A stretch of 64,000 nt of DNA from Polytrichum commune. Lineage: Eukaryota > Streptophyta > Polytrichopsida > Polytrichales > Polytrichaceae. Below, piece by piece: positions 52,148 to 63,543 of this stretch. Position 1 is the first letter of the stretch. Every line of letters begins with the position of its first letter. The DNA lies in NCBI GenBank assembly GCA_950295325.1, contig OX485805.1, positions 3,968,501 through 4,032,500 of the forward strand, given 5' to 3'. The notes under the pieces were generated by a model. That model worked only from the letters and a program-made list of their open reading frames with translations. It ran no database searches and was not told the DNA's origin. The position numbers were made by a program, and so were the translations under genes.

Positions 52148-52757
52148 ACTCTATTGTGTACCTCCTTTGTTGATTCTCTGCCTTATCTTCTTCCAAAATC
52201 TCATCTACATGAACGCCCTCATCTACTAAAGTACTAGTGTCGCGCACCTCTCCATGCGGAGTGCTCGAAACATCATGGGCACACGGGGGACCCCCGAGTG
52301 ACGCCCAGGACTTGTGGCGGCATTGGTGAGAGGGCCCAAGTGATCCTAGTGTGGGTGAGGGCCTTCGGCGTTGGGAACACCTCCCACCCACGGAGACAAG
52401 GAGTCACGAGGGTAAGGCCATGAGCATTGGGTAGCTTATGGAGTTCGGATTTTAGAATGCGCAAGAACACCTTAATCGGAGGTATGAGCTAGGAGATATG
52501 GCAATTTGATGGGGGTTTTGCCAAGGGAAAAGGCCCAACACTCCAGGGGGCGTTGTGGTGGGACAACAATGACATGGGAGTGGCGCCCAAGACTACATGT
52601 GTAGGAGGGTTGGTAACCCACCTATGAGCTTGGAGGTCCGAGGTATTGGGAGCTAACCATTCGCATGGATGGAAAGCGAAGGGTTACTGCTCGTGACCCT
52701 TGCTAGAATTGGGAAACGGTCCAGATAGTTAAGGGGAGGTAGCAAGGGTTGCGACAA

Positions 52758-54579
52758 CTAGTGGAGCTAGGAAGATGGGGAGTAGAGACTTGCTTCCTCT
52801 TATTATTTCAATTACCCATTGAAAATTTTCCTCTACGGTTGGAACTTTGGCTAGCAATAAACTTATATGAGGGACTTTGACAAACCTTAATAACATTCTA
52901 AAACCATCCACATGGATTCATAAGAGGGACACCCTAAATCTTGCAAACATAAAATTAAGGACTTTGACCACCCTGCACATGCAAAAATGAAGCAAAATAC
53001 TATACATCCATGAGCATAAACACATTGTAGAGATTTGAATTAAGAAACAAAAAATATGAGGTCTACCAAAAAGAACAAAAAATGTCAACAAGGAATCACT
53101 CACATTACATGAAGGTGCTTGCTGAGAGTTTATTCACACATCCATGCCTTCATATGCAATGAAATGAACAATTTCTCTTCAGGCAACATTTCCAAGATTT
53201 GTCCTTTATAGGGTAAAAAATGTGTTTGAAACACAAAATGTTAGACGCGGTTTCACATCAAGTTGTGTAAGTTGTAAGGCCCTTTTTGCACCCATGTTAG
53301 TTTGCAAGTGGTATGAAAAGTCCCTTTCTCCCCCCCCCCCCCCCCCCCCCCCAAAAGGACTTATGAGTGTTGTGCAAGACTAGTAGTTGAGAATGTGTTG
53401 AGAACGAACGCCTAAAAAACACTTGTCACAATGAGATCGAATCATATGACAACTCAAAATATGTTAACTATGATGATTTCAATTGGTGACACAAATGAGA
53501 GGACAACCTTGGATGATCATTTAAAGAGGGAAAAAAAACTTCTCTTTGACCTCTTGTATCTTTGCATTTCAACTATGACCCTAGAAATAACAATATGGTG
53601 GATCAACTATCTAGAGAATACAATAACCAATCCAATCCATTGATTAGCATTTTTTCTTGCTTGCCTACAATGAATTGGGATAAACTCAAGCTCTTATGGT
53701 CCATCCACCTATCTCATTTTTTTTTCAAATGCTTTTTTTTGGGGGGGGAAGGGCAATGGTGTTCCACTAATAAATGGGTTGTGATAAAAAGAAAAGGTGC
53801 TTATTCAATGTCTTAAAGTAACAATCATAAAGTGCTGAAAAATATCAATGTGTTCATAGCTCATTTTGAAAAAATACTTTGTATGGTGAAACAAGATATG
53901 TCCACATGTTATGTGAAACAATGTAAAGTAAGAAACAAAGCCCTATTGTGAGCACTTCCAATTACATATTCAATGTTGGATCTGATTGTGGGTTGCCTCA
54001 TCATAAATTTAGCAATAAATACAAACCACATAAAGTGTCATTTGTAGTTTAGGATTTAAGATCAAGGCATCCAAAGTCGACCATGTCCATTTTACTAATC
54101 ACTAGGGTCATCTAATGCCGACATGGATGAGATTGTTTTTAGGCAAACAAATTTAAGGTTTATGTGGTGGTGACTTATGATTGATCACCTTCATAAGAGT
54201 TTTGACAACCATCGTAGCCAAGCATTAGCATTTATAGGAGCAGTTATGGATTAGCCTATGGAGCGACTATGTGTTACCCTAACTTTGTCGCCTCAAAATT
54301 TGTAGCAATTTCCATATTCATGAAAAAAATTGATTAATTTTTGCATTATCCTTAGAATTTGTTTCTCTTCACAAGAAAAATGATTCCTCACTATTTCTCC
54401 TCCTAAGCATATGCAAACTCTCTTATTTTATACATTTTATAGATGCCTCAACCTTAAGCTGACTCAAATGCAATTCAATTACATGAGATTAAAATGAAGA
54501 TTCTCTCACTCTTTCACCGATCCCATACTAGCCCCCCTGAAATAGTGTTAACTTTTACCTATGAAACGTAGAACAATGT
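52758..54579. other. Intergenic, no gene recognised; C23 run
   Basis: A pure run of 23 C lies at 53330-53352 and a G9 run at about 53741. Frames at 53431-53816 are unrecognised. Confidence 0.55.
53330..53352. repeat. Homopolymer C23
   Basis: The longest single-base G/C run in the window. Length may be imprecise in any assembly. Confidence 0.9.
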
Positions 54580-54947
54580 CTACACTAAATATGATATTTA
54601 GTGTCATATGCTATTCTATGTCACTATGGTAAATTTTCAAATGACGCTTCTTACGAATAAGTGAACAAATATTGTCATGGATGATGGATGAGTTCATCCA
54701 TTGGCCAAAGCCCTACCTTCTCTTGTCAACAACTTGTGATGAAAAATTGTCATAAACGATTGAAATTGGGATTGAAAAACCACTTGGTAAGTGACAATTA
54801 TTGCAATCACTGTATATCTATAACCCCCCCCCCCAATTAATCCACAAGGAATGACAAATAGTGTTGGTGGCACGGCACCATGGTTTACAATTAGTATTGA
54901 GCAAGACAATGAGAATGGGTGACAAGTAATATCACATGGCAGTGTAG
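54580..54947 (+). mobile_element. MITE family B, copy 3
   Basis: Left tip CTACACTAAATATGATATTT is intact; the right tip is decayed to CACATGGCAGTGTAG. The interior matches 16450-16824 throughout, including CATCCATTGGC.AAA.CCCTACC and a C-run (about 54825-54834) where copy 2 has only five C. Confidence 0.87.
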
Positions 54948-55040
54948 GACATCCCATAGTACAATCGCATTGGAACACATGTCTTTTGTGCTAGTTCTTG
55001 AAGACAAGCCTTGCCATCTCCCACTCCAAATTATAGAAGT

Positions 55041-55563
55041 TTAATACGAAGAGCGACCACAGAGGGCCCACTGGGACCTCCATGTGCAGGAGCACGAGCA
55101 AGGGCCCACTAACTTAGGGCCGCTTTACACCTAGAAGCCGGGCCAATTCCCCTTGAGGCCGATTGCATAAAATTCCAGCCTCTTTTGGGTTGGAGGCCGG
55201 CCTCAACTACACATTATAATAAGATTATAATGAGGGCTAATTTTTCCATATGTTAAGGCCTTAGGGCCAAGAAGCTAGGCCGATTCAATAAACCTAGCAT
55301 AATTCAACGGATCTAGCATAATCTAGCATAGAGTTGTTCATATTTCCACATAATCCAAAGGATGTGGTTCACTTAAACAATCATATCTTATTAAAGACAA
55401 TTTCTTTTTTTGGAATTTTGACATTGGCCCCGAGGCCAAGAATTGGTCTTCCATTTTGAGTGCACCCAATTCAACGAGCTCAGGCCGTGTTATACCATGC
55501 ATTTTTAGATTAAAAAAAATGATACCACCAAATCAGCCCGGCCTCTAGGTGTAAAGGGGCTGA
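55041..55563. repeat. Local segmental duplicate, copy 1
   Basis: Aligns with 56556-57076 over about 520 bp with few differences. The alignment includes about 75 bp outside the family C element (TTAATACGAAGAGCGACCA...), so the DNA was copied as a block rather than by two separate insertions. Confidence 0.9.
55116..55561. mobile_element. TIR element family C, copy 1
   Basis: Left AGGGCCGCTTTACACCTAGA.. and right ..TCTAGGTGTAAAGGGGCT are inverted over about 28 bp. Non-coding. Family D sequence begins directly after its right end. Confidence 0.75.
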
Positions 55564-56253
55564 TTTATCATGATTTACTATTATTTGATCAATAAATTTT
55601 ACATAAATAAGTAAATAGTTCATAAGCTTTATCAAGAAAGATTTTTATTATTATTTAATAATCACCCTAAACCCTAAACCCTAAACCCTAGGCCACATCA
55701 ATGGCATTTTTTTTGCTATTTAGGTGTGCATTGGTGGTCGATTATTTCATGTTATGTATCTTGGTACCTTGGTAAAAGTGTCATGTGTCCATTCATATAA
55801 TTTTTTTTGTCCAATTCTAATACTAGACGTTCCTTTTACGTGTGGCCGTGAGTATATGTTTATTTGGACATGTTTGGTGCCACATGTAAAGTTGGGCAAT
55901 TGCTATTCAATACATATTTGGTTCTATTGGTACACACTTGAACGATGAGTGTGAGGAAAAAATTTGGGATCGTTTCGATTGATTCTTGTTGTCCTTTTCA
56001 TTCCTTAATCCTAAGGTGAACAATTAAGACAACACTCCTGAATGTCCTTTAAGGAATCAAAAGGATATCTTAGATGACCCTATTCCTTCTAAATTAACTT
56101 TGTCAGTGTACTCGATATGGAGTATGAAATGTAGGTATGATCCAAAATATGCTTCATAATACAAATCTAAGCATACCAAGCATGTGAAGTTATCCAAAAA
56201 AGTCCGTTTTCCGTTAGACGGCCAAACGTAGTACCCCAACCGTGAATGGCCCC
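55564..56253. mobile_element. TIR element family D, copy 2, rearranged
   Basis: Follows 20754-21559 from about 20828 onward (left tip lost at the junction with family C) to the right tip GTACCCCAACCGTGAATGGCCCC. About 90 bp of the complete copy, corresponding to roughly 20925-21000, is replaced here by telomere-type repeats at 55665-55690. Confidence 0.85.
55665..55690. repeat. Interstitial telomeric repeat (CCCTAAA)3.7
   Basis: Three full CCCTAAA units plus CCCTA, the Arabidopsis-type plant telomere motif, sit precisely at a deletion breakpoint in a family D copy. Confidence 0.93.
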
Positions 56254-56325
56254 TATGACTTTATGACTTTATGACTTTCCTTCAAGAAAGGGCATAATTC
56301 TTTAAGACAAAGTGGGCCGTGGATT

Positions 56326-56433
56326 GGGCCTTACAATATAAAGTCCCTAGGCCCATTTGGAAGGCCCACTTTAAAGCGGAATTTCCAATTTGGACCCTAC
56401 AAGTGGTCCTATGGACTTTATATTGCAAGGCCC
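56326..56433. repeat. Inverted repeat, 21-bp arms with one mismatch
   Basis: Arm 56326-56346 (GGGCCTTACAATATAAAGTC) pairs with 56413-56433. The surrounding 56300-56540 is dense in GGCCCACTT / AAGTGGGCC motifs in both directions. Confidence 0.88.
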
Positions 56434-56555
56434 ACTCAACGGCCCACTTTATAAAGTAGGGCTAAAGTTAGAGTAAAGTAAGGCCCACTTCAAGTCCAAG
56501 TGGACTCTACTCCAAATGGGCCGGCCGCCAAATGGGCCCTAATATAAAGCCGCCC

Positions 56556-57076
56556 TTAATACGAAGAGCGACCATAGAGGGCCCACTGGGACCTTCATGT
56601 GCATGAGCACGAGCAAGGGCCCACTAACTAAGGGCCGCTTTACACCTGAAGGCCGGGCCAATTCCCCTTGAGGCCGATTGCATAAAATTTCAACCCCTTT
56701 TGGGTTGGAGGCCGGCCTCAACACATTATAATAAGATTATAATGAGGGCTAATTTTTCCATATGTTAAGGCCTTAGGGTCAAGAAGCTAGGCCGATTCAA
56801 TAAATCTAGCATAATCCAACGGATCTAGCATAATCTAGCATAGAGTCGTTCATATTTCCACATAATCCAATGGATATGGTTCACTTAAAAAATCATATCT
56901 TATTAAAGACATGTTTTTTTTTTTTGGAATTTTGACGTTGGCCCCGAGGCCAAGAATTGGTCTTCCATTTTGAGTGCACCCAATTCAACGAGCTCAGGCC
57001 GTATCTTACCATGCATTTTTCGATTAAAAATTTCATACCACCAAATCAGCCCGGCCTCTCGGTGTAAAGGGGCTGA
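56556..57076. repeat. Local segmental duplicate, copy 2
   Basis: Partner of 55041-55563, same orientation, about 1.51 kb away. Confidence 0.9.
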
Positions 57077-57167
57077 GGCCGATTTCAGCCTTGTGACCAA
57101 TCACAAGTGAGGAATTCTAGCCTCTTACACAACGAATCGGCCCGGCCTCTAGGTGGAAAGCGGCCCT
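56631..57167. mobile_element. TIR element family C, copy 2 (extended)
   Basis: Left AGGGCCGCTTTACACCTGAA and right TTCxACCTAGAG-type tip ending GCGGCCCT at 57167 are inverted over 29 bp with three mismatches. An internal secondary tip at about 57045-57074 corresponds to the right end of copy 1, so this copy carries about 90 bp more. TAA/TTA lies next to the ends. Confidence 0.8.
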
Positions 57168-57405
57168 TAAGTTAGTTTCCCTCAAACCCTAGTTGTGTTT
57201 TAGATCTTTTGAAAACTCCAGCACCTGAGCGAGCACAAGGGCAAGGTGGCAATTTCTACTGTAGCCTGCAAGTTGTCCTCACACGAGGAATCACTTTGTT
57301 TGACCTATGTGTTCCTTGCTCCAGGTCAAGTCTAGTCACTCAGTCAACCCCATCTGTGTAGAAACTATACTAAATAGCCCTATTACTGTGGGCCACAGTA
57401 ATGCT

Positions 57406-57665
57406 ATAGAGCCCATGTTAAACTTCTTAATGAGAAATAATTAAGGAGGGTGACATTGGTTTTCAACCCGCATAAAATTTACAGTAGAAAATTGTAGAGC
57501 CCATGTTAAACTTCTTAATTAGAAGTAAGGTGGGTGACATCGGTTTTCAACCCACACAACATTTATAGTAGGAAATTGTAGAGCTCATCATGTTAAACTT
57601 CTTAATGAGAAATAAGGTGGGTGACATCAGTTTTCAACCCACACAAGATTTAGGGTAGAAAATAA
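57406..57665. repeat. Three-unit tandem repeat, 84-89 bp
   Basis: Units start near 57406, 57495 and 57579. Each contains TAGAGC(C/T)CAT..TGTTAAACTTCTTAAT, GTGACAT.GGTTTTCAACCC and TAGTAGGAAATTG or a variant. Confidence 0.92.
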
Positions 57666-59916
57666 GCATGGGACGCAGTGCCTGTTTTTGTAGAAAATTA
57701 ATGTGCATGGTTATTATTTTTTGTGCTACTCTTGTCTTTTGACTAAACTTCGATGTGTCGGCATTAATCTTCATATAGACTTGGGGGAAGATGTGGGGTT
57801 TTGGAGGCGCGTTAACTTGCACCTTGGCTAGAAAAATAGTGTGACCCACGCTGATTATTTCACACTAATTCTCCACCCACGTTAATAAGATTATTTAGTG
57901 TGCCTCCCCTAAAATCACCGCATGAGAATTTCATGCTTTTCCTCCTTGTTTGAGACAGAAGGCATGCCAATAAGCCAATGCCAAATGAATTCATAATCAA
58001 GATGGAATTGCGTATTGCAATTGCACCTCATGCTTTTTGTGCGACTAACTTAATACTTCTTGCATGAAATCCACTATTGAGGAAAATTGGAAGAGCACCC
58101 ATGAAAGGGATGGAGTTTCCCAACACCTATCATATCGGGGGTGTGGTAAAAACTAGATACTTTTAAGTTTGTTACCTATCCATCTTAATTTAACTTCCAT
58201 ACACAAATTTGGGGTTTCTAAACACGATTTATGACAGTGTTGTTTGGGATAAAAATAACATTTATGGGCTCTACATAGTGTTCAACATTTTCACCCTCCT
58301 TGTTGGTAAGTGGTACGTGTGAGCGATTACCCCATGGAAGTTTTTATGGGTGGATTGTGAAAATAGGTCACAAGTGAGAAATGGCCCTAAAATCCATGAT
58401 CAACTCACCAATGGGAGCATCTATAGACATCCTAGATATTGGAATGAGGTGGCGAACTCTAGTACTATCCATAATTGTCATGATGCATGACCTACCATCT
58501 TGCATGAGGTTACATCAACGTAGTTATCGGCTTACTTGTGAGATTGAATTGCATACCTTAATTTACACTATACAACCTGTAATATCACTTGACATTCATG
58601 TAATGTAACTCTACGTCACATCATGTGTTCTACTCACAGCCACAAGCACCTACCATAATATGACAAGTGCAAGTATTTTAGTAATCATATTATGGCAGGT
58701 ACATGTGTTAGTGTGCTCCAACTCTCCTTGGCCTTCCAAGGTAGTTCAATCACTCTCTCCGAGTCTCACCCAACTCAACCCACATGCCACTAATACTCAG
58801 CCCACATGACTATTAGCCACAACTTTCCCATGCCTCCAAGGTGTGCTCCGAATGCTTGACTAGACCCTCACTAGCTAGGCCACTTTGAGTCATGCCCACA
58901 CTAGGCGCAATCCGGTCACCCCAGTGACCCTTTGCACTTCTGGAGTCTTACAATTCACTACATCAACTTTTCTGGCCTTCGACTAGAAATCATCCAAATT
59001 AACTACAGTACAATAAGTATTAACATCTAGTGGATTCTTGACTCTTGACTTGCAATGAATTAAAAATAATTGGAGCTTACAATTTGTAGAAAACTAGCAC
59101 AGTTGGTATGATATTATTGAAGTTCACTTGCACCTGCCATGATATGATTACTAAGCATGCTCCTTTTGTTATGCAGGACCAGGTATAACTAGAGAATACT
59201 GCTTGCATTGAGCTAACATATTTGGAAATACAACTTGGACTACCATCATAGCTTGTTTTGAGTTCATAACCCACTACGTATAATAAGAAAAAAAAACTTG
59301 CAGCTTGCATGCTAATGTTATGACTTGGCCGTGTGTATACTTGGTGTATGGTAATATCATGTTTTCTGCGAAGTACATCAACTTGATGTTTATAATAAAT
59401 AGAAACCACATAAAATGAATTTTTATAGCAACTGCAGGAATTTTTTTTTTCAAAAGTGTATTGGTGATTGTGGTATCAAGTTTCAAAATACTAGTGTGGA
59501 ATGTTAATAAAATAGTGTGGGCCAACCTAATTGCACACAGATTCATTACAGTAGTAAGACTCCAGCAGTGACTGACTGAGAGTCTGACCTCGTGTACTGC
59601 GGCACTCGGCAAGTCTTCGGAATTAGTTCTAGGATGTTGATGTCAACTGAAGCCCAGTGATGACCGAGAATTTTTCAGGATGTATAAGGTATTACCGGAG
59701 GAGGGAACCGAACACTCAGCAGGCGGGGCATCAGAGGTCCTTGAATCTGAGCTCCACTTAGGGCATTATTTCTTCCTGCGGCCAGGTATAATTGAAAGAC
59801 TAGAGCTTTGGCACTACCAAACATCATCAGCACTACAAGAAAGAAAGCATCTTGATCTGCACAGCAGAATTTCTTGAGACAAGGAAGGTCATAGGGGCTC
59901 ATAGATACTGGGGAAG
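57666..59916. other. Intergenic / upstream of the intact P450
   Basis: A small imperfect inverted repeat lies at about 58645-58705 (CACCTACCATAATATGA against TCATATTATGGCAGGTAC), with a related single arm at 59127-59152. TGTATAAGG at 59681 could be a weak TATA element for the P450, but distance and context do not decide this. No gene recognised. Confidence 0.45.
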
Positions 59917-62439
59917 ATGGGGGCGGCTCCGGAATTTGGGAATGGCACCTCTTTGTTGGCAGAGTTCAGCAATCCAGAATGGTGGTCCAGGGGCAGGATC
60001 ACCACGGTGGCATTGATTGCCGTCACCACCCTTTTGATTTTGAGGAAGCTGTTCAGCAGCGGCAGGAAGAAGATGCACCTGCCTCCTGGCCCGAAGCCTC
60101 TGCCCATCATCGGCAACCTTCATCAGCTGGGCAAGCTGCCCCAGCGCAGCTGCTACCAGCTTGCCCAAGTGTATGGTCCCATCATGTTCCTCCGCATAGG
60201 GCAGAACCCCTGCGTGATTGTGTCATCCGCCGACGCAGCTCAGGAGTTCACCAAGGAGCAGGACAAGTCCTGGTGCACTCGCCCTTCCTCCATGGCCGCC
60301 AAGATCTTCACCAACTACAAGGACATTGTTTGGGCGCCCTACGGCAGCCATTGGCGCCATTTGAGGAAAATCTGCACCCTGGAGCTCTTCACCCAGAAGC
60401 GAATCGACTCCTTCCGTCCTCCCAGAACTGAGGAGTTCGACACCATGGTGAGGAGCATTTACTTGGGCTCCAAGGACGGCCAGTCTGTGAAGATCCTTCC
60501 CATCCTCAGTCACCTTGCCATTAACAACATCACGCGCATGATGCTCACCAAGAGGTATTATCATCTCCTGTTTGGGAATTCTTGGGTTCCAAAGGCACGG
60601 GGCCAAATCCGAATCACTTCATCACACCTCCTTCCGCGGAGTGCCATGAATGCGATTTTTGTGAATTTATGGGTTACTTACTATTGTGAGTCGTAGGGGC
60701 AGGGACTTGAGAGCCAAATCCAAGGCACTTCATCGTACCTCTTGGCCGGTTTCCATGAAATTTGCAGTTGTTGTGAATTGAGGCGGTTCTTCATGGTAGC
60801 CTTTGAATTCCTGGGTTTGCTGTGGTACCGAGGTGGTATATGTGGTAAGATGTGTTTATTGTTGCACATAACGCAGAACGGCTGATGGTAATATTTGGTC
60901 CTCCTTCCTGCAGATTCTTCGGTGTGGACGCCAAGGGACAGGAGGGATCCAGCCGCTTCAAGGAGGTGCTCATCGCCCTGTTCGAGGTGCAGTCCGGCAT
61001 GATTGTGGGCGATGCCATCCCTTGGCTCAAGTGGGTCACCCATGCTTCCGGCTTCGTCAAGTACATGAAGAAGGTGAAGTACGACGTGGACACGTTTCTG
61101 CAGGAGTTTTTGGACATCAAGAAGTCCGGAGAGAACAACGAAGGTGAGTCGAAGGTCGAGGACTTTGTGGACGTGTTGCTGGCCCAGCCCAATGAGACTG
61201 GAACTGGCAACCTTGACGACGACTCCATCAAGGGTGTCATCCAGGTACATAATTACTCAATGACTTCTCCCACAAATCTGAAACAAAGTGACTAGCCTCA
61301 TCGCTTCACAAGCCTCGCATATTAAACAGGATGCTAATTACAAGGTGCAACAAATTCGTTTCCGATGCCTGGAAGGAGATTTTAATCAATTTTGCAACAA
61401 TCGTATCGCACTTGCATCACAGCAATTGTTGATTTAGGATGTAGCATCAAGCCAATAGCTCAAGTAGTGGGACTCACGATCTTCACCTTCAAGTGGTGTG
61501 GGTACCAGTCTCCACCGAGCCATGCTACTGCTACTGCTGTAGTGAGTAGTCTACCTGATCATTGTGCAAGTCACTAGGTCATCATGCGCTCATCACACTC
61601 AAATGTTCTAAGTACAGGGAAGCCTGGTGAACGTAGTAATGAAGCAACAAACAACAGCTAATCAAGTTGCCTTGGTTATTACTGTCAGAAAGACTCCACC
61701 TCTCATAACTAATGCGTCAACATGGATTGCTTTCTATTGTAATTCATATGATGTATAATATTGTGTAATTTGAATGATACTAATTCGTGAACGTACATAC
61801 AATGTTCTACAGGACATGCTTCTTGCCGGCTCCGACTCCTCCTCCAACACCGTGGAGTGGGGCATCGCCGAGCTCATCCGCCACCCAGACGTAATGAAGA
61901 GAGTGCAAGCGGAGATCGACATGGTGGTGGGTAAGGAACGCACCGTCTCCGAGACCGACATCGAGAACTTGCCCTACACACAAGCAGTGGTGAAGGAGGT
62001 CTTTCGATTGTACCCCCCAGCCCCAATGTCCATCCCTCACGAGTCCATCGAACCCACCAAGGTATGGGGCTACGACTTGCCCAGCGGCACGCAATTGTTC
62101 GTGAACGCGTACGCCATCCAGCGAGACCCCAAGGTGTGGCCTAACCCCCACGTATTCGACCCCGAGCGGTTCGTGAAGCACCCAGAGATCGATGTGAAGG
62201 GCACACACTACGAGTTGCTCCCGTTCGGAGCCGGGCGACGCAAGTGCCCGGGAACATTGTTAGGCAACTTGTTCGTGCAAGTTGGTATTGCAAGGCTCGC
62301 ACATAGCTTCGACTTCGTGTTGCCACACGGCCAAGACCCCACCACCTTGGATGTGGAGGAGAAGTACGCGGGCACCATGCCCCGGGCTAACCCCCTCGAC
62401 GTCGTCGCCAAACCTCGCTTGCCCGCACACTTGTATTGA
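59917..62439 (+). CDS. Cytochrome P450 monooxygenase, A-type (CYP71 clan), three exons
   Basis: Exons 59917-60554, 60914-61244 and 61813-62439, all GT-AG, giving 1596 nt and 531 aa, the usual size. ER-anchored heme monooxygenase using NADPH and a P450 reductase. Visible: acidic/Asn-rich lead, membrane helix about 28-46 (ITTVALIAVTTLLIL), hinge LPPGPKPLP (55-63), WAPYGSHWRHLRKICTLELF (C-helix), I-helix AGSDSS (328-333), K-helix E385-R388 (KEVFR), PERF (440-443), heme loop FGAGRRKC with Cys468, and C-terminal VVAKPRLPAHLY. The I-helix has Ser where most P450s have the oxygen-handling Thr; Ser may still work. The exon layout and C-terminus recall CYP98/CYP703-like enzymes of phenolic and wall chemistry, but the substrate cannot be told and the first intron position should be compared family by family. 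No frame breaks. The broken paralogue lies 14 kb upstream on the same strand. Confidence 0.92.
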
Positions 62440-63543
62440 GTGAGGCACAAAATTTTCTTCACGTACTTGGAGTTGTAACAAATTCTGCATGGTGTTGATC
62501 ATCATGTGGATCCACAAAATTGTTGGAGTAGAACTAAATTAGCAACTCAAATGATTCGGCTTAATTTGCACATAGAATCATCATCATGCATGATGCTTAT
62601 GATCTTAGGAGCATTATAATTAGTTCGACACACCATGCCAGTAGTCGGCCAAGAGCATTGCAATAGTGTGGACTCCGCAGATTCTTAGTTCTTTGAAGTG
62701 CACCGGAGTTTTGTACATGCCCGGAAGGTGCAATAATATGACCTCTTATCAAAATGGATTCTTGAAAACTAGTCAGTCATAAAGGATGCAACTAACTCCT
62801 TTTGGAGTTCATCAAGACATACATAATTCAATTAACTTTCTACAGTTGATTTTTTCAATTTCCACCTTGAAAGCTACAGTTGGAAAGTAAGGGTGAACAT
62901 GTTGGAATATTCGATTGAATTTTGACTCGGAACATAACAAATTTCACATTCCCTTAGGCAAACTATGTACCATAAAGGCAGGTGAAACATTCCATCATTC
63001 CTATCTAAATTCCTTACAGTTTTGTTTTTGTGACAACTAAATACCTCACTTGGGTTCACTACATGTAATGACCTCGAATTAGTCTACTCAAATTTATTTG
63101 ATGTGGATTAAAAATAAATTTATAGGGGCACATGTTTATTACATCTCCAATGATAGGTGTTGGGAAACGAAATCCATCTAAAAATCCAAACGGATTAAGA
63201 TAAGTGAAACTGAAATTGAGGCTTTAAGCTTTGCACTCACTTCTTTTAGAATGCAAAACACACGGTTAGTGCAAGATGATTGAGCAGAATGGAAATCGTG
63301 TCTGTAGCATTGCTTTAGCTATGGTGTCCTTTCACGGAAGATAACTGAACACAATGACCTACTTAAAGGACCAAGTATGACTCTTTTCATTGTACTGGCA
63401 CTTGGCATGTAGGAAGGTGAATTAAGATTTGAAAAACAGCTGAGGGGCACTTCAAGTCAGAGGCCTCAAACTTGCTCTATTGCTACTGTACTTGATTCTC
63501 CAATTCCAGATTGAAAAACCCAGGTGACCGCTGAGAATCTGAG
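62440..63543. other. P450 3' region and intergenic, no gene recognised
   Basis: The P450 3' UTR probably lies in the first few hundred bases. No clear polyadenylation signal or further gene was seen. Confidence 0.5.

Larger units (their letters stand above)
49999..52757. mobile_element. 2.76-kb element with long inverted ends and two unknown ORFs
   Basis: Left tip TTGTCGCAACCCTTGCTAGC and right tip GGTAGCAAGGGTTGCGACAA are inverted. Similarity runs inward for roughly 0.5-1 kb on each side with gaps: GGCTAACCATTCGC blocks, CTCATAGG.GGG..ACCAACCCTCCTA, and a GC-rich block ending in CTCC(A)TG..GAGAGGTGCGCGAC at about 50976 (left) and 52236 (right). Inside the inverted arms the two sides differ, each continuing directly into a different coding-like sequence. 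Long TIRs recall Mutator-like elements, but no transposase or 9-bp target duplication was seen. Confidence 0.62.

Noticed and set aside
59680-59877. 65-codon frame just before the P450
   Set aside because: Begins within a TATA-like sequence, is unlike any known protein and is probably leader or promoter DNA.
59979-60431. 150-codon plus-strand frame in P450 exon 1
   Set aside because: Out-of-frame shadow of the P450 exon, which itself has all expected motifs.
60681-61250. 189-codon minus-strand frame over P450 exon 2
   Set aside because: Antisense shadow of a GC-rich coding exon.
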